DNA from: Calycina herbarum | Taxonomy: Eukaryota; Ascomycota; Leotiomycetes; Helotiales; Pezizellaceae | Direction: 5' to 3' | DNA: 64,000 bases | Assembly (NCBI GenBank): GCA_001414485.1 | Contig: LLEY01000077.1 | Coordinates: 186,001 to 250,000 of the forward strand | Part shown: positions 13,009 to 24,000 of the stretch, piece after piece | Layout of the letters: every line of letters begins with the position of its first letter | Numbering within the stretch: the stretch's first letter is position 1 | Notes under the pieces: model-generated | Seen by the model: the letters and a program-made list of their open reading frames with translations, nothing else | What the model was told of the DNA's origin: nothing | The model's database searches: none | Translations under genes and position numbers: made by a program

Positions 13009-14262
13009 TTCTCTACAGAGAAGTATTATAAAAGTACAACATCATGTGAAGAGAACCAGCAAGTCTACTCCGATATCACGCCCGACTTGGTGCTTTGGTC
13101 CTCCAGTTGATGATACCAAAATCTAAAGGAGGATTGGATCATCCTTGTTTTAAATGTGTAACATTTCGAAAAATTCTGTTCAATGAGATAAAAAAAACAT
13201 CTCATCTGACAACTTAGGGTATAGCATTTTTAGTATCGTCGAAGTATAACTTGCTGTCGTTTCAAAAGTTTGTTCAGATGCGGGTTATCCCCCTTTTAGC
13301 AAAAGTTTCATATTGTAGTTACTAGCATCGTTTCTGTCCTCCTGGATGGAAACCAAAATTAAAGTCGTCTCGATAGTCAGTCTTAGGCAATATCTTGAAG
13401 GTATACATAACCAATGGTCATGTCGCGTACTTCCCAGTTTTTTCTTTCTTGACCAAGGGCTTTATTTAGAGATTTTTGTCAGTAACCAGGAAGATAGGAG
13501 ATATCAGAAAGGGTATTAGAGTCTCGTATTCACTTCGAACTCAGAGTTGGAGCTTTGAAGCGAGGGATCTGTTCTCCATGAGAGTGAATCTACTCATCAT
13601 CGGTAAAGTCATATAATGAAAATCGCTACAAGGTTCATAGAAGTACAGAAAAGCTGGAAGCATCCGACCCCCCTCATGTGGCTTGTTTCTCCCTAACTTT
13701 TCAGAGATATTTTGCATTTGAAGAAGCTGATGTTTACGAAACCTTACACCCTTTCACCCACACCCTAACTCTTATGAAACTTCCCTCCGATGAGTGTGAA
13801 AGAGCTCGATCCGACAACTTAGTACCGTCAAGTTCTAATCTCTCATCGATAACAAAATTTCGTTTGGATGAAGAAAGAATTTGAAGGAGCGGGGTATGGT
13901 TTGCATGAAAAGCCTGGTTTTATAACTTACATCGTATCACCTCGTACAGTCACCTTTGTGCTATCACTCAAGACTTCCCCGTCACCCGTTTTGGAAGGAT
14001 GTGCTGTATATCTGCAAGTGTATCAGTGGAGGGTCCAACGGTATTTATGTTGATCTGTTTGTTCAGGGTTACGTTGGTGAGCTCAAGAGTCCTGTAAGAT
14101 GCAATTGCGGGAACTACAAACTTGAACGAGTCTGAGAAACTCTGAGCGCCAAACGAAGGGGGAAAATCACTGGAATCCGTGTGGATCTGAGCATAGGTTG
14201 AGGAATTGATATCACTGATTTTTCTTATGGCTTCGCGATAGAAGAGTAATGGCAAACTCCTT

Positions 14263-16512
14263 TCATTCTTCGAGGTCATGATAGCGTTGATGAGCAGCCA
14301 TCGCAAAAGCTGGCATGACTGCCTTGCAAACGCCACACGTCTCCCTATTCTCATCTTCATCCTCATCATCGTCCCATGGATCCGAGATGACAGTATTTTG
14401 AGTTTGAGGAAGCATGTCTTCCGATCCTGCTGTAGGGATATCACCATCTGCCAATGTTGGGTCCTCATCACCAGCTGTCATAGTAACATCGTCATCAATA
14501 TATCCCGCATCAACCTCCGGTTCCAAAATAGGATCAGGTGGAATGTCTCGATCCTCGACCTTCCACTCTTTCAGTACTGACTCTTGTCTCTTGAACATCT
14601 TAACGATATCTCTCCCGCCTCCTTTTCCATCCTCGCTAGCTGTTTCGACCAAATTCGTGACAGCAATATTCATAAGGCTGAGGTTCCAGCGGCTCTGCTG
14701 GGGATGAAGTCTGCGAAACATGGGGATGAGTGCAACTTGGACCAATTTCTCGACAGTGGCATCGATGCTTTCCTTGAGGTTGAAGATGAAATTTGGGAGG
14801 GGTCCGGATCTTGAGATTCGGTTGAAGGATCGGGTTGCTGTGCTATCTGAGTTCTGGGGTGGTCGTGGTCTGGTTGAGAGACGAAGGGTTTTTGGATGTG
14901 CTAACCATCGTTTTGTGCCAGCTAAATCGGGATCATCATCGTCTTCGAGAAGATCAGTGTGCATCCTCTTGACCAAACTGGTGGCCAACATGCGAAGCTC
15001 TTTTAGTACTTCGGACATAGTGTCCAATCGTATGTAAGAATCCTCAATGCTGATCTGAGAAGGAACTTTCCTAGCTTGTTGGACTTCTGTATCATCGATT
15101 CCATTGATGATGTTCCACGCTTTCCCGCCGATACCTCGTTCAGTACCTGGACCACCAAGGATCTTCTCCAACAATTCTGGTCCCATACCGGGAAAGAGAC
15201 GAACATCGCGAACAGTAACTGACTCTTTGGTCCCTCCATAGATGAGTCCGACTTCGAACTCAGCTGGACGTGATAAGACGTGGTTGCGAATACGTTGTGA
15301 CATCTTGAACCCGATCCCCGGCAACTTTCCAATATCGTGGCTGTCTAAAAATAGAGATACATTACTCTGACATTGGGCCTCGTCACTAGAGGTCGGCGAG
15401 GTGGTCTTGTTTGCACCCACATATGGTGATAACAGAGTGGTCTGATCTTTAGGTTTGTAGAGGTTACCCACTAGCTTGCTCAATATTTTATTTGTTGAGA
15501 TGCCTACTGTGGAGGTGTAGCCTTGGTCTTGCTCGAGACCTATTCTGATGTGCTGTGCTAAATGCGAACCCAACATGAGGCGTGTCATCAAGTCATCTCT
15601 CGGGTCGAGATTCGGTGAGACGAGGGTGCTTATTGAGTTTTGCTGCGGATCAGGAAACGAATGGCCGGCAATTCCTGTCGCATTATAGGAAAACCCGATA
15701 GTTGGGTCGTCCCGCTTCAGTTGGAAGAACGAGTGGGTCATATCGTTCGGATTTAGTAAAGCCTGGTTGTAATCGACTAAATCGGTCACATCCTGCAGTT
15801 GGAATCACATAGTCAGCTTGGTTTTGAAAGTATGATGACTGAAGGAAATGCTTCATGGTTCCCGAAACCTCGTCGGTATTGAAAGAGACAATTCCGAAAA
15901 TACACACCATCCAAACCTCATCAAATCCGAGTCTCTCAACCTTTCCGCTCCACGAGAAGCTAGCCAGAAATTTGTATAAAGATTTAGAGGCATCACGAAA
16001 ACGTCCTAGTTCCTCGCCGAGGACAATCACGACGTCAGGTACGATCTTTTTAGCTTCGGTGATGAGCTGAAGCTTCTGTAGCCCACGTCTTCGGGCCTCG
16101 TAATTGCAGGTGACCTGTTGATGCTATAATTAACTCGCGAAGAACACTTCGGTTAGAAAAAAAGTTTCGTACAATAATTTGTTTCTAGACTGGCATCAAC
16201 GACCTAGAGGATGTGAAAGATGGAGGAATATCGGTACCTGTTGCACGGCCTTTTTTTACGGGAGTCGTTAGTTTGCGTCTATTTTGGGTGTTCAATTATC
16301 TCACCAAGGCCATTGACTTCAAAGACGGATTCTCGTTTTCGAAGACGGAGGCATAGAAAGCATCATAATCCTAGATTGGGGTTGGATCTGTTAGAATTCG
16401 GCCTGGGAAGCCACGTTCATCTCATCCAGTATTCAGAGGCGCGAATTGGGGCTGAGCTAACAAAGTGAATTATAATCCTCCTGTCGTTCCTGGCGACTGT
16501 CATCTGTGTCAT
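14263..16512 (-). CDS. DNA polymerase iota-like Y-family polymerase
   Basis: Five exons fit: 16512-16462, 16370-16305, 16249-16238 (12 nt), 16123-15908 and 15792-14263, giving 624 residues. This family copies past damaged bases in the nucleus. Seen in order: IIIHFDYDAFYAS (catalytic Asp18 and probable metal-binding Asp20), VTCNYEARRRGLQKLQ, VIVLGEELGRFRDASK, and LGFDEVWMD with Asp111-Glu112, the second catalytic motif. KLPGIGFKMSQRI is the helix-hairpin-helix. The C-terminus has an acidic linker and a CGVC...AAHQRYH Cys2-His2 knuckle like a ubiquitin-binding zinc finger. Every junction is GT-AG and keeps frame. The acceptor at 16124 is uncertain: CAG|GTC nine nt downstream also keeps frame and would drop HQQ. 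Length fits fungal Pol iota; all catalytic residues are present. Confidence 0.88.
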
Positions 16513-18338
16513 GATGGCCGTACACGTTTGTTTGAGAAGGCAGGCGGAGACGAGTGCATGGCTTGGATTGGTGGACGAAGTGGAAACACGATCGGCAAAA
16601 TGTGAAGCAATTGTTCATCGGCTTGACAGTTTTGGTGGTGATAAAATGGTGGAGGGACCGCACTCTGGCACTCGAAATGTTGGGGGTCGGAGCTTGGCGA
16701 GTCCACTTTCTTTAAATAGCACAGTGATTTGCCACGCAATTATCTCCATCTGGAGTTCATGAGAAAAAAAGATAGGCACGCACTGGTCGGTATTGATTTC
16801 CTCCTCAACTTAACTTTAAAAACAAAATGAATCCAATTGGAGTGGTGGAGTGTCCCGAGGTTCTTCAATTCCTATTTAATTTCGGTGGTCGTAGGCTCCT
16901 CGTAAGGCGTTTGTTTAGTGGAGACGCTCGGAGGATCGTCAATTCCTCGGGATTCAGTTACACTGGAATAGATGAAATTGTCTTTTTTGTAAACTGTGTC
17001 AAGATGTGAAGCATGAAATCTCGTAACTGTAAATTAGATAATTAGATGACGAGTATTGGACGGCTGAGTTAGGCTTACAATGTGGCTTCTCAGCTCCTGT
17101 GCTGAGACAACTGAAGCCTAGTACGAGTACCAAGTACCCAACCGAACGAGGGTTTTACTAGTTATGGGATGCACCATGCCTTTACGAGAGTACAGACTAA
17201 GAGTACGTAGCTCAACAATAATGTTAGCCTATTATTATTGTTCGAGATGATTACGGCTAACATTGACATCTCGCACGACCTCTTTTTTTTCTTAATTGAA
17301 CAGCGTGGCACCCTTGAAGCGGATCTTATCACGCCCGTTCCATTCTTGATCGACGTCATGTAAGAGATGGGCCAATTTAGCTTTTTGGTATGAACTGGCG
17401 AATAAGCGACAGAGTTGGAAAGCAGAACCTGGAGAGTACTGCAGTTCCCGCAATGAGCAATCAGGAAAAGCGAGAAGCCGAAAAGCCCTTTCCTTGAAAA
17501 GGTATACAGAGTACTGCACGAGTACAGTATCACTGCGTTCGCGTCTATTTTCCCCCTGTTTTGCCGCACAAAAGGTGGAGCAAAGACATAAATACATCAG
17601 ACCCCTTATTGGTCTAACCATACTTCCCAGCAGCATGTGTCAGCCGCTTCACCAGAGCGAAACGCCTCCTCCACGACCTCTCGTCCAGTCTTCTCCCCAG
17701 CGATGTGACAACGAGCCCAACTGCATTAACCCCGGCGCTTCCTTGGGATGTTTGTCTCGCTTATCCCAGAGTCGGCCACTCCCCATGAGTTGTGCCCTAA
17801 CGGCCGGACCCATGCATGCCCGAATCCCATGCACCACGTACGAGCAAGGGGGTCTGACTGGGATTTTCACTTGATGTATTTTGGTGCTTGGGGGGTGCGA
17901 TTGCTTCTAGAAATACCCGTCGCGCCTAAAAGTGTTCCGTCTCTTGTCACCTGCATAAGTCCATACATCGGCGTCTCCCCACAAGCCTATCCTATTCCAA
18001 TCCCGTTCATAATTCATCGTGGGCCCTCAAAAGCTTCATTTGTTCTTATACAGACGACCCCGCCCCGGGTTTCGAGCCTTTCCTTCATACTCTTATACAT
18101 ACACTTTCGATATCTCTCCTTATCTTTCGACTTTAGCGATCCGTTTTGTCCAACTCGAGACGCTGTGACGCCCGAGAAGTTCAAATCACCTCCTGATTTC
18201 AAGTGCTGAGCAGGTGGTGGGGTCCAAAAAACATACATACCCTTTCCTATCGACCTCTTCGAACGATACTCCTCAACCAGATCATCAAATCTTGGTTTCT
18301 CTATGATGCTTGTATCTGTTAATTCTTGCTCTTCCACA
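16513..18338. promoter_or_regulatory. Intergenic region between divergent genes
   Basis: It holds the upstream regions of the polymerase gene (minus) and the disordered-protein gene (plus). A pyrimidine-rich stretch at about 18040-18140 resembles a fungal core promoter or leader. No coding region supported. Confidence 0.45.
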
Positions 18339-19580
18339 ATGTCCGTTTCACAATCATCGCCTCAGAAGCGGCCACGGCTCAGTCTTCAAATCAAGACGCC
18401 GGCGGCAGCAGTAACTTTCGGGAAATCCTCAACAGCATTGAAGTCCGACGTGGACCCATCTTCTCCTACCGCTTTCAATACACTTTCGAATGCATACGCT
18501 GCTGCCATCGAAAACTGTTCACCGAGAACAGCAAGACCACCAATGTCTGCCGAAGTCAAAACCGCCAAACCAACCTCGCTGCGCCTAGAAACTAAAAATT
18601 TCAACAACACAGGATACGTACACCCAACTCGGCGAACCCAAACACCAGGCCCATTTACCATTACATATCCAGACACTCCAAGTTCAGCTCAAGCAGGCAA
18701 CACTCCGAAGAGCGGACGTGGTGAGAACAAAGCTGTGGCAACAGCATTTACATTTACCCCGCCTCAATCGGCCGGAACTACCGAACAATTATTACCAAAA
18801 ATATTTACATTCGATGCCAATGTTCACAATAAGGATAACCCGGGTACTCCAAGAACACCAAGACTACGAAGAACAATAATAAACCACTACCAAACCGCAC
18901 CATATACCCACCCAAGATCCTTACACAGCATCCTCAGAAATTCGCCTCTCCCACCACCAAGCACGATTGTCGCAACAACTCCAAGCCGCAGCTCATTACG
19001 ATTAGCAAGCAAAGCCGCAAAGAAAGTCGGTTACAACGATCCCCTCACGCAAACAATTACAACAAACAAATACATCAAATCCCACATCGAACTCCTAGCC
19101 GAAGACTCCCCCTACTCCGCCACCCCTCCCACAGCCCAAACCGAATCCTTAGATGTGGCACTCGCACACACAGCCAACGAAACCCGAGATGGAGGACAAA
19201 CCCCGGGTCCCTTCGAAGAAATGCGAAGACGAATGGCAGACAGCGATTTAGAAACCCCGGGCGCGAAGAAGCGCAAGCGCAAGGAGAAGAAACGCAAGTG
19301 GGAATGGACAATTACAAATGTGGATGAGGCGGGAGAACGTGCCAATGCCTCGCCAGGAGGAGAACCTGAAAAGACTCCTGTGACTGCTATAAGGATTGAT
19401 ATTCCTCCCAGTCCTGCAGTTACGAGGGAAGAAAGTGTTTCTACGGACTCGGAAATGTCCGAGGTCGAGGAGCGATTTGTCCCCGAGGTTACTCCAAATA
19501 TTGGGACCGAGACTTCGTCAGATTCAGAGATGTCGGAGGTGGATGATAATAGTAGACCGGGGACGAGTCAGAGTCTTTGA
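18339..19580 (+). CDS. Disordered basic/acidic protein, function unknown
   Basis: Single-exon frame of 413 residues from ATG 18339 (context CACAATGTC). The open frame extends 12 codons upstream to ATG 18303, but the 18339 start has the better context and begins a sensible N-terminus (MSVSQSSPQKRPRLSLQIKT). I do not recognise a domain. Visible: many Ser/Thr-Pro sites (TPRTP, TPGP, TPGAK), a strong basic cluster GAKKRKRKEKKRKWEW likely to be a nuclear signal, and two copies of an acidic motif near the end, TDSEMSEVEE and SDSEMSEVDD. Composition suggests a nuclear, proline-directed-kinase-regulated protein, but that is inference. Codon use looks like its neighbours. Confidence 0.8.
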   Translation: MSVSQSSPQKRPRLSLQIKTPAAAVTFGKSSTALKSDVDPSSPTAFNTLSNAYAAAIENCSPRTARPPMSAEVKTAKPTSLRLETKNFNNTGYVHPTRRTQTPGPFTITYPDTPSSAQAGNTPKSGRGENKAVATAFTFTPPQSAGTTEQLLPKIFTFDANVHNKDNPGTPRTPRLRRTIINHYQTAPYTHPRSLHSILRNSPLPPPSTIVATTPSRSSLRLASKAAKKVGYNDPLTQTITTNKYIKSHIELLAEDSPYSATPPTAQTESLDVALAHTANETRDGGQTPGPFEEMRRRMADSDLETPGAKKRKRKEKKRKWEWTITNVDEAGERANASPGGEPEKTPVTAIRIDIPPSPAVTREESVSTDSEMSEVEERFVPEVTPNIGTETSSDSEMSEVDDNSRPGTSQSL

Positions 19581-19802
19581 GCGGGGAACTGGATTCTCTG
19601 TGTTTCCTTTTTGCCCTTGTAGTGGATTGTAGATAGTAGGTACGGGGGTTTTTGGGAGGAGCGTAAGAGTCTGATGATTTGATGATAGAAATGATGATTA
19701 TACCTTTTGCTTGATTATATACACAAATATATTTATATTGTTCTTGAGTACTTTCGGTTATTTTTCTCTATTATTTAGCTTGGTCTTTCTCTTTAACATC
19801 CC

Positions 19803-20040
19803 ACCTCGCGAGGGACAATAAAAGCGGCAGTAAATACCTCCGTACATCAGTTCGCACTTGCCTCGCTCTCGTTATTCCAGCTTTTTAGGGTAATTCAAAG
19901 CAAATGTCCTAATCACTTGGAACAATTTAGAATATTAACCTAGGTGTTTTAGAACAATTAACTTTGATTGTCCTAGGTTGTTTAGTAATTGAAGCTAGAA
20001 CAATCCAACGTACTGCCACTTTTAATGAGCCCACTCCCGC
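19803..20040. repeat. AT-rich repeat family A, copy 1
   Basis: The left end reads CTCGCGAGGGACAATAAAAG, with GCGGCAGTAAATA following. The interior AGGGTAATTCA (19889) to TTAACCTAGGTG (19936) matches the copy inside the tannase intron almost base for base. The right end carries a degraded inverted GTACTGCCACTTTTAATGAG. It lies between two convergent genes. Confidence 0.65.
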
Positions 20041-20070
20041 AAGTGCGGGGTAAAAAATTCGGGACTCTAC

Positions 20071-20153
20071 TCTCCCCCCTAAATAAAATGTAGAGTACAC
20101 AGACATTTGGTATGGCGCAGCGGCCGTGCGCTTACATTTTATTTGGGGGGGGA
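20071..20153. repeat. Short perfect-type hairpin, 22-bp arms
   Basis: Arms 20071-20092 (TCTCCCCCCTAAATAAAATG then TA) and 20132-20153 are inverted copies matching at about 20 of 22 positions around a 39-nt loop. It could be a tiny foldback element or a transcribed hairpin in the 3' region of the small gene at 20195-20667. Confidence 0.6.
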
Positions 20154-20194
20154 GGGTACCACCACACCCTTGAGCTTAAAACATCATTTCCTGG

Positions 20195-20667
20195 TCAGAT
20201 AAGACCCTCATGAACTACAATTCTCGCTCCAGTGACCGAAGGATCCTTCTGGGGATCATATCTATCAATCCCATCAATGGGCGCGTACTTCTCACAAAGA
20301 TAACACATATTATTATAGGCACTAAGGTACACTGTTAGCTATCTCCAAGAAATGATGGTGGAAATGAAATACTCACGACTGCCTCATGATGCTTCCTGGG
20401 TGGCCAGCCGAATAGTTGAGATTGGACTTGAGGTTGCACAATCTATTCCGATCATCAAACTCCTCCACCGGTTCCGCAGCTGGGTAGTTTTTCAAATAGT
20501 GTCGCATCATATCTTGTAGTTGCTGTACCTTCGACGACCGCCTCGTCCATGGGGAATATTCCGTCAAGCTGAGCGAGAATCTCCTTGATGCTGACTGGTC
20601 TCTCCATATCAATAGCTTCGATGGGAAGTACGATAGGTAATGTTCCGGCGACCTGTGTATCAGCCAT
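20195..20667 (-). CDS. Small protein of unknown function, 5' exon unresolved
   Basis: The 3' part is well supported: an exon ending at 20377 (CAGTC|GTGAGT) joins in frame over a 55-nt intron (20376-20322) to the final exon 20321-20195. The joined frame reads ...LQDMMRHYLKNYPAAEPVEEFDD..., then AGHPGSIMRQSAYNNMCYLC, then EKYAPIDGIDRYDPQKDPSV, and stops at 20195. Upstream, ATG 20667 opens a different frame (MADTQVAGTLPIVLPIEAID...). The two frames can be joined by an intron of length 1 mod 3, e.g. 20592-20520 (weak donor GTCAGC, acceptor GTACAG), but I cannot prove it; a one-base error or frameshift is the alternative. I recognise no family; a CYLC pair is the only motif. Confidence 0.5.
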
Positions 20668-21019
20668 TGTATGATGATTTGATCGTCTGGGATTTTGTTT
20701 GTGTTTTTTTCTTTCGCAAATTGAAGCTCAAGAGGGCTAATCCAGATGACGTTTCTTCTTGAGAGAACGAAAATCTGGGCAGCCTTGTTTTTGAAGGCGC
20801 GTAGGTAGTGAGTGATCTGTAACACCAACAACCTCCAGGGTCACTGTGCGGGCGTCTGCATCTCGCCCCTAATCCTTCAAGGCTATTGTGGCTAAAAGGC
20901 GGTACGGGATAATGCATCTGACGGGAAATGTTTCTGTAAATTTCTCGAAGCGTTGTATGGTTTTCTAAAATTTGTTTTCTCCAACAATCTAAAGTGAGCA
21001 TCGAAGCTTGGCATTAATT
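20668..21019. promoter_or_regulatory. Divergent promoter between the small gene and the NLR gene
   Basis: A 350-base gap between oppositely oriented starts. Open frames crossing it on the minus strand have no motif. Nothing else seen. Confidence 0.35.
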
Positions 21020-24000
21020 ATGGTATGTGATCTGCAGCACCCGTCCGGAGTCTCAGAAATACATTCACCAGCTTGAGGCTAACTTGCAAGAAGTTTCGTA
21101 AACAGTTTACCTTCCGGAGAAAACGAGAAGGAGAGCATGATGATACCGCTCCTGAACCCGAGTCCTGGAGTGCACCCCCCGAAAACTTACCATCAACTTC
21201 GTCCAATGCCTCACTCTTCCCTCCACCACTCCCAACACCAAGGGTTAGTCCTCGGTCCAGCACGGCTGGAACAATCGATGAACAATTATATGGATCACCA
21301 GAGTGTTCAGTGGGACGGAGGAGCGAGGCATATGTAGGCGATCCTCTAGGTTTGAAGGTTATACACAGACCCTCAAAAAACCGCCGAGTTGACATCGTGT
21401 TCGTCCATGGTTTGGGGGGCAGCAGTCGGATGAGCTGGTCAAAGGACCACAATCCTGATCTATTTTGGCCTCTGAAATTTCTGCCATTCGAGCCAGATAT
21501 CAAGGAAGCGCGTATCCTGACATTCGGATACAATGGGAATTTCCGACCGGGCAGTGCGAAGAACAAAATGTCACTGCTGGATTTCGCGAAAGACCTGTTG
21601 TATGACTTGAAGTACGCAAAAGATGAATCTGTATCTGATTTAGAAGACCTTAAGATGGGAGAGGTAACAAACAGTCTGCTACAACTATTTACAATGGAAC
21701 TAACAAAAGACAGCGACCAATTATTTTTATGGTACACTCCATGGGGGGTTTGATTGTGAAGGAGGTACTGTCATCATTGCTTTCAATTTTGCGGGGTAAT
21801 GTGCTAACTTATACTTCTTAGGCTTACATGCAGGGCCAAAACGATCCGATGTACGAGGCTATCATAAAGTCGGTCTCATCTATTATATTTCTCTCGACTC
21901 CCCATCGTGGAACCAACTTGGCCGAAACTTTGAACCGAATTTTGCAGGTTTCTTTCGTCGCCAATCCAATGCAATTCATCGCGGAGCTTGCGGCAGGCTC
22001 GCAAACACTACAAAGACTCAATGAGCAATTCAGACATGCAGCTCCCAAGCTGCAGATCGTCTCCTTTTATGAAACACGTCCAACGACGATGTTTATAAAG
22101 TCTAAAGTGGTATTTTATTTGTTTCGAGCACAGAGCTAGCATTTACTAACACATGTCTCTCTAGATGGTGTTGGAGAAAGATTCTTCTGTGCTTGGTTAT
22201 CCTGGGGAGATTTCAAAACCTCTCGATGCAGACCACCACGGAGTTTGCAAATACGAAAGTCCTGAAGATCCACATTATATTATCGTCCGAAACGTCCTGA
22301 ATCGCTTGTGGGGAAGCGTTACCCAATGGTAGGGTGTTGTTTACTCCGGAATGTGTTAAACTCTGCTAACTATTCAACAGATGAGTTAATGAGAAGCAAA
22401 AACCAAAGTCTGAAATTGAACTTTGAGGAATACCTTTTGGCTCCTGAATCCCCGGAGATGGATTACAACTTCTTCCGGGATCGGTGGACATCTGGAACCT
22501 GCAACTGGATACTTTCCCATTCCGCCTTTAATGAATGGCTGGAAGATACCAATTGCAAACCTTGGGTTTTGTGGGTTCACGGAAACGCCGCCAGCGGGAA
22601 ATCAATTCTTTCATCATTTGTCATAAATCATATTGTCCAGCTTGGGTTGCCTTGTCACTACTTCTTTATTCGTTTTACGGATCAGAAGAAACGAGCCTTG
22701 AGTATGATTTTACGGTCCATAGCCTGTCAACTCGCGAACTCTACACCATTGTATGCAGAAAAGCTGAGGCTGCTTGAGGCTGCAGCCACGGATCTCAAAA
22801 CGGCAGACTTCCGCAATATTTGGCAATGGCTTTTCAAGCAAAGTTTGTTTCAATTAGATATCGATCATCCCATATATTGGGTGGTCGATGGTATCGATGA
22901 AGCAGATAGTCCTGGCTCTATAATCAAGGTCCTCTCGGAACTACATCTTACCACTATCCCCGTCCGAGTACTTGTCATTAGTCGAAAGACACATGAAATC
23001 TCATCAGCTTTCCAGAAACTCGGTAAACAAGTTCATATGGAAACTATTCGCACAGAAGGCAATCGAGAAGACTTTCGGGCATATACCAATCAGGAAATGG
23101 ATGTTGCGGGTGGAGACTCTTATAGAGAGGAGGTCACGGAACAAATTCTAGAACGTGCAAGAGGGAACTTCTTGTGGGTTCACTTGGCTGTTCAGAAGAT
23201 TAACAAGTGTCACACAAAATTAGCGGTTGCCGAGGCATTGAAAGATCTACCTTCTGGTATGGAAGCTCTCTATAATCGAATGGCCATGTCAGTACAAACA
23301 CAGCCAAACATGAGTGACCAGAAGCTTGGTGCGAGCATTCTGGGATGGGCGACTTGCGCCAAGAGACCCTTGAGTGTTGAAGAGCTCATTGATGCACTTG
23401 AAAATGATGGTCTTCTGGAGATTGAGAGGGCCATTGGCGACCTCTGTGGGGGGTTTGTGGTTGTTGATAATGATGGAAAGGTTGCCATGATCCATCAGAC
23501 AGCTCGGGAATATTTGACCCGGCAAGGCGGGGAAGACCGACCGTTTGAAGTAGACAAGAGAGTGACCAACACTGTTCTTTTCAAGAGATGCATGCTACGC
23601 CTCACGGACCCGAAACTTCGAAGCACGATCAATCGAAACCAACCCCCTGCTCTGCTCGACTACGCTACTCGCTCATGGTTTGTCCATCTGGCAGCCGGAC
23701 ATGTTACAGATCCGGATTTATTGGATATTGTTATCAAATTTCTGCGAGGGCCCCATGTTCTTTTATGGATGAGCATTGCTGCGAAAGGAAAACAACTTAG
23801 AGCTCTCGCAGTTGCTTCCCGTTATTTGACTGATATTGTGCTAAAACTGCGAAAGATGGATAACGGACAATCCCTTACACATCGCCAAGCTATAGAATTT
23901 CTCGAAAGCTGGGCTACAGATCTGATCAAGATCATTGGAAAGTTTGGGAATAGCTTGAGCCAAAATCCCGACTCAATCCACAAATTAATCCCGCCATTTT

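Larger units (their letters stand above)
7820..14262. other. Gene-free region with decayed repeats
   Basis: The 6.4 kb between the bHLH gene and the polymerase gene has no frame longer than about 120 codons and no recognisable protein motif. It holds the degenerate direct repeats (about 9.1-12.1 kb) and the hAT-like element (12585-13008), listed separately. The parts 8.3-9.1 kb and 13.0-14.2 kb show nothing I can name. Confidence 0.6.
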
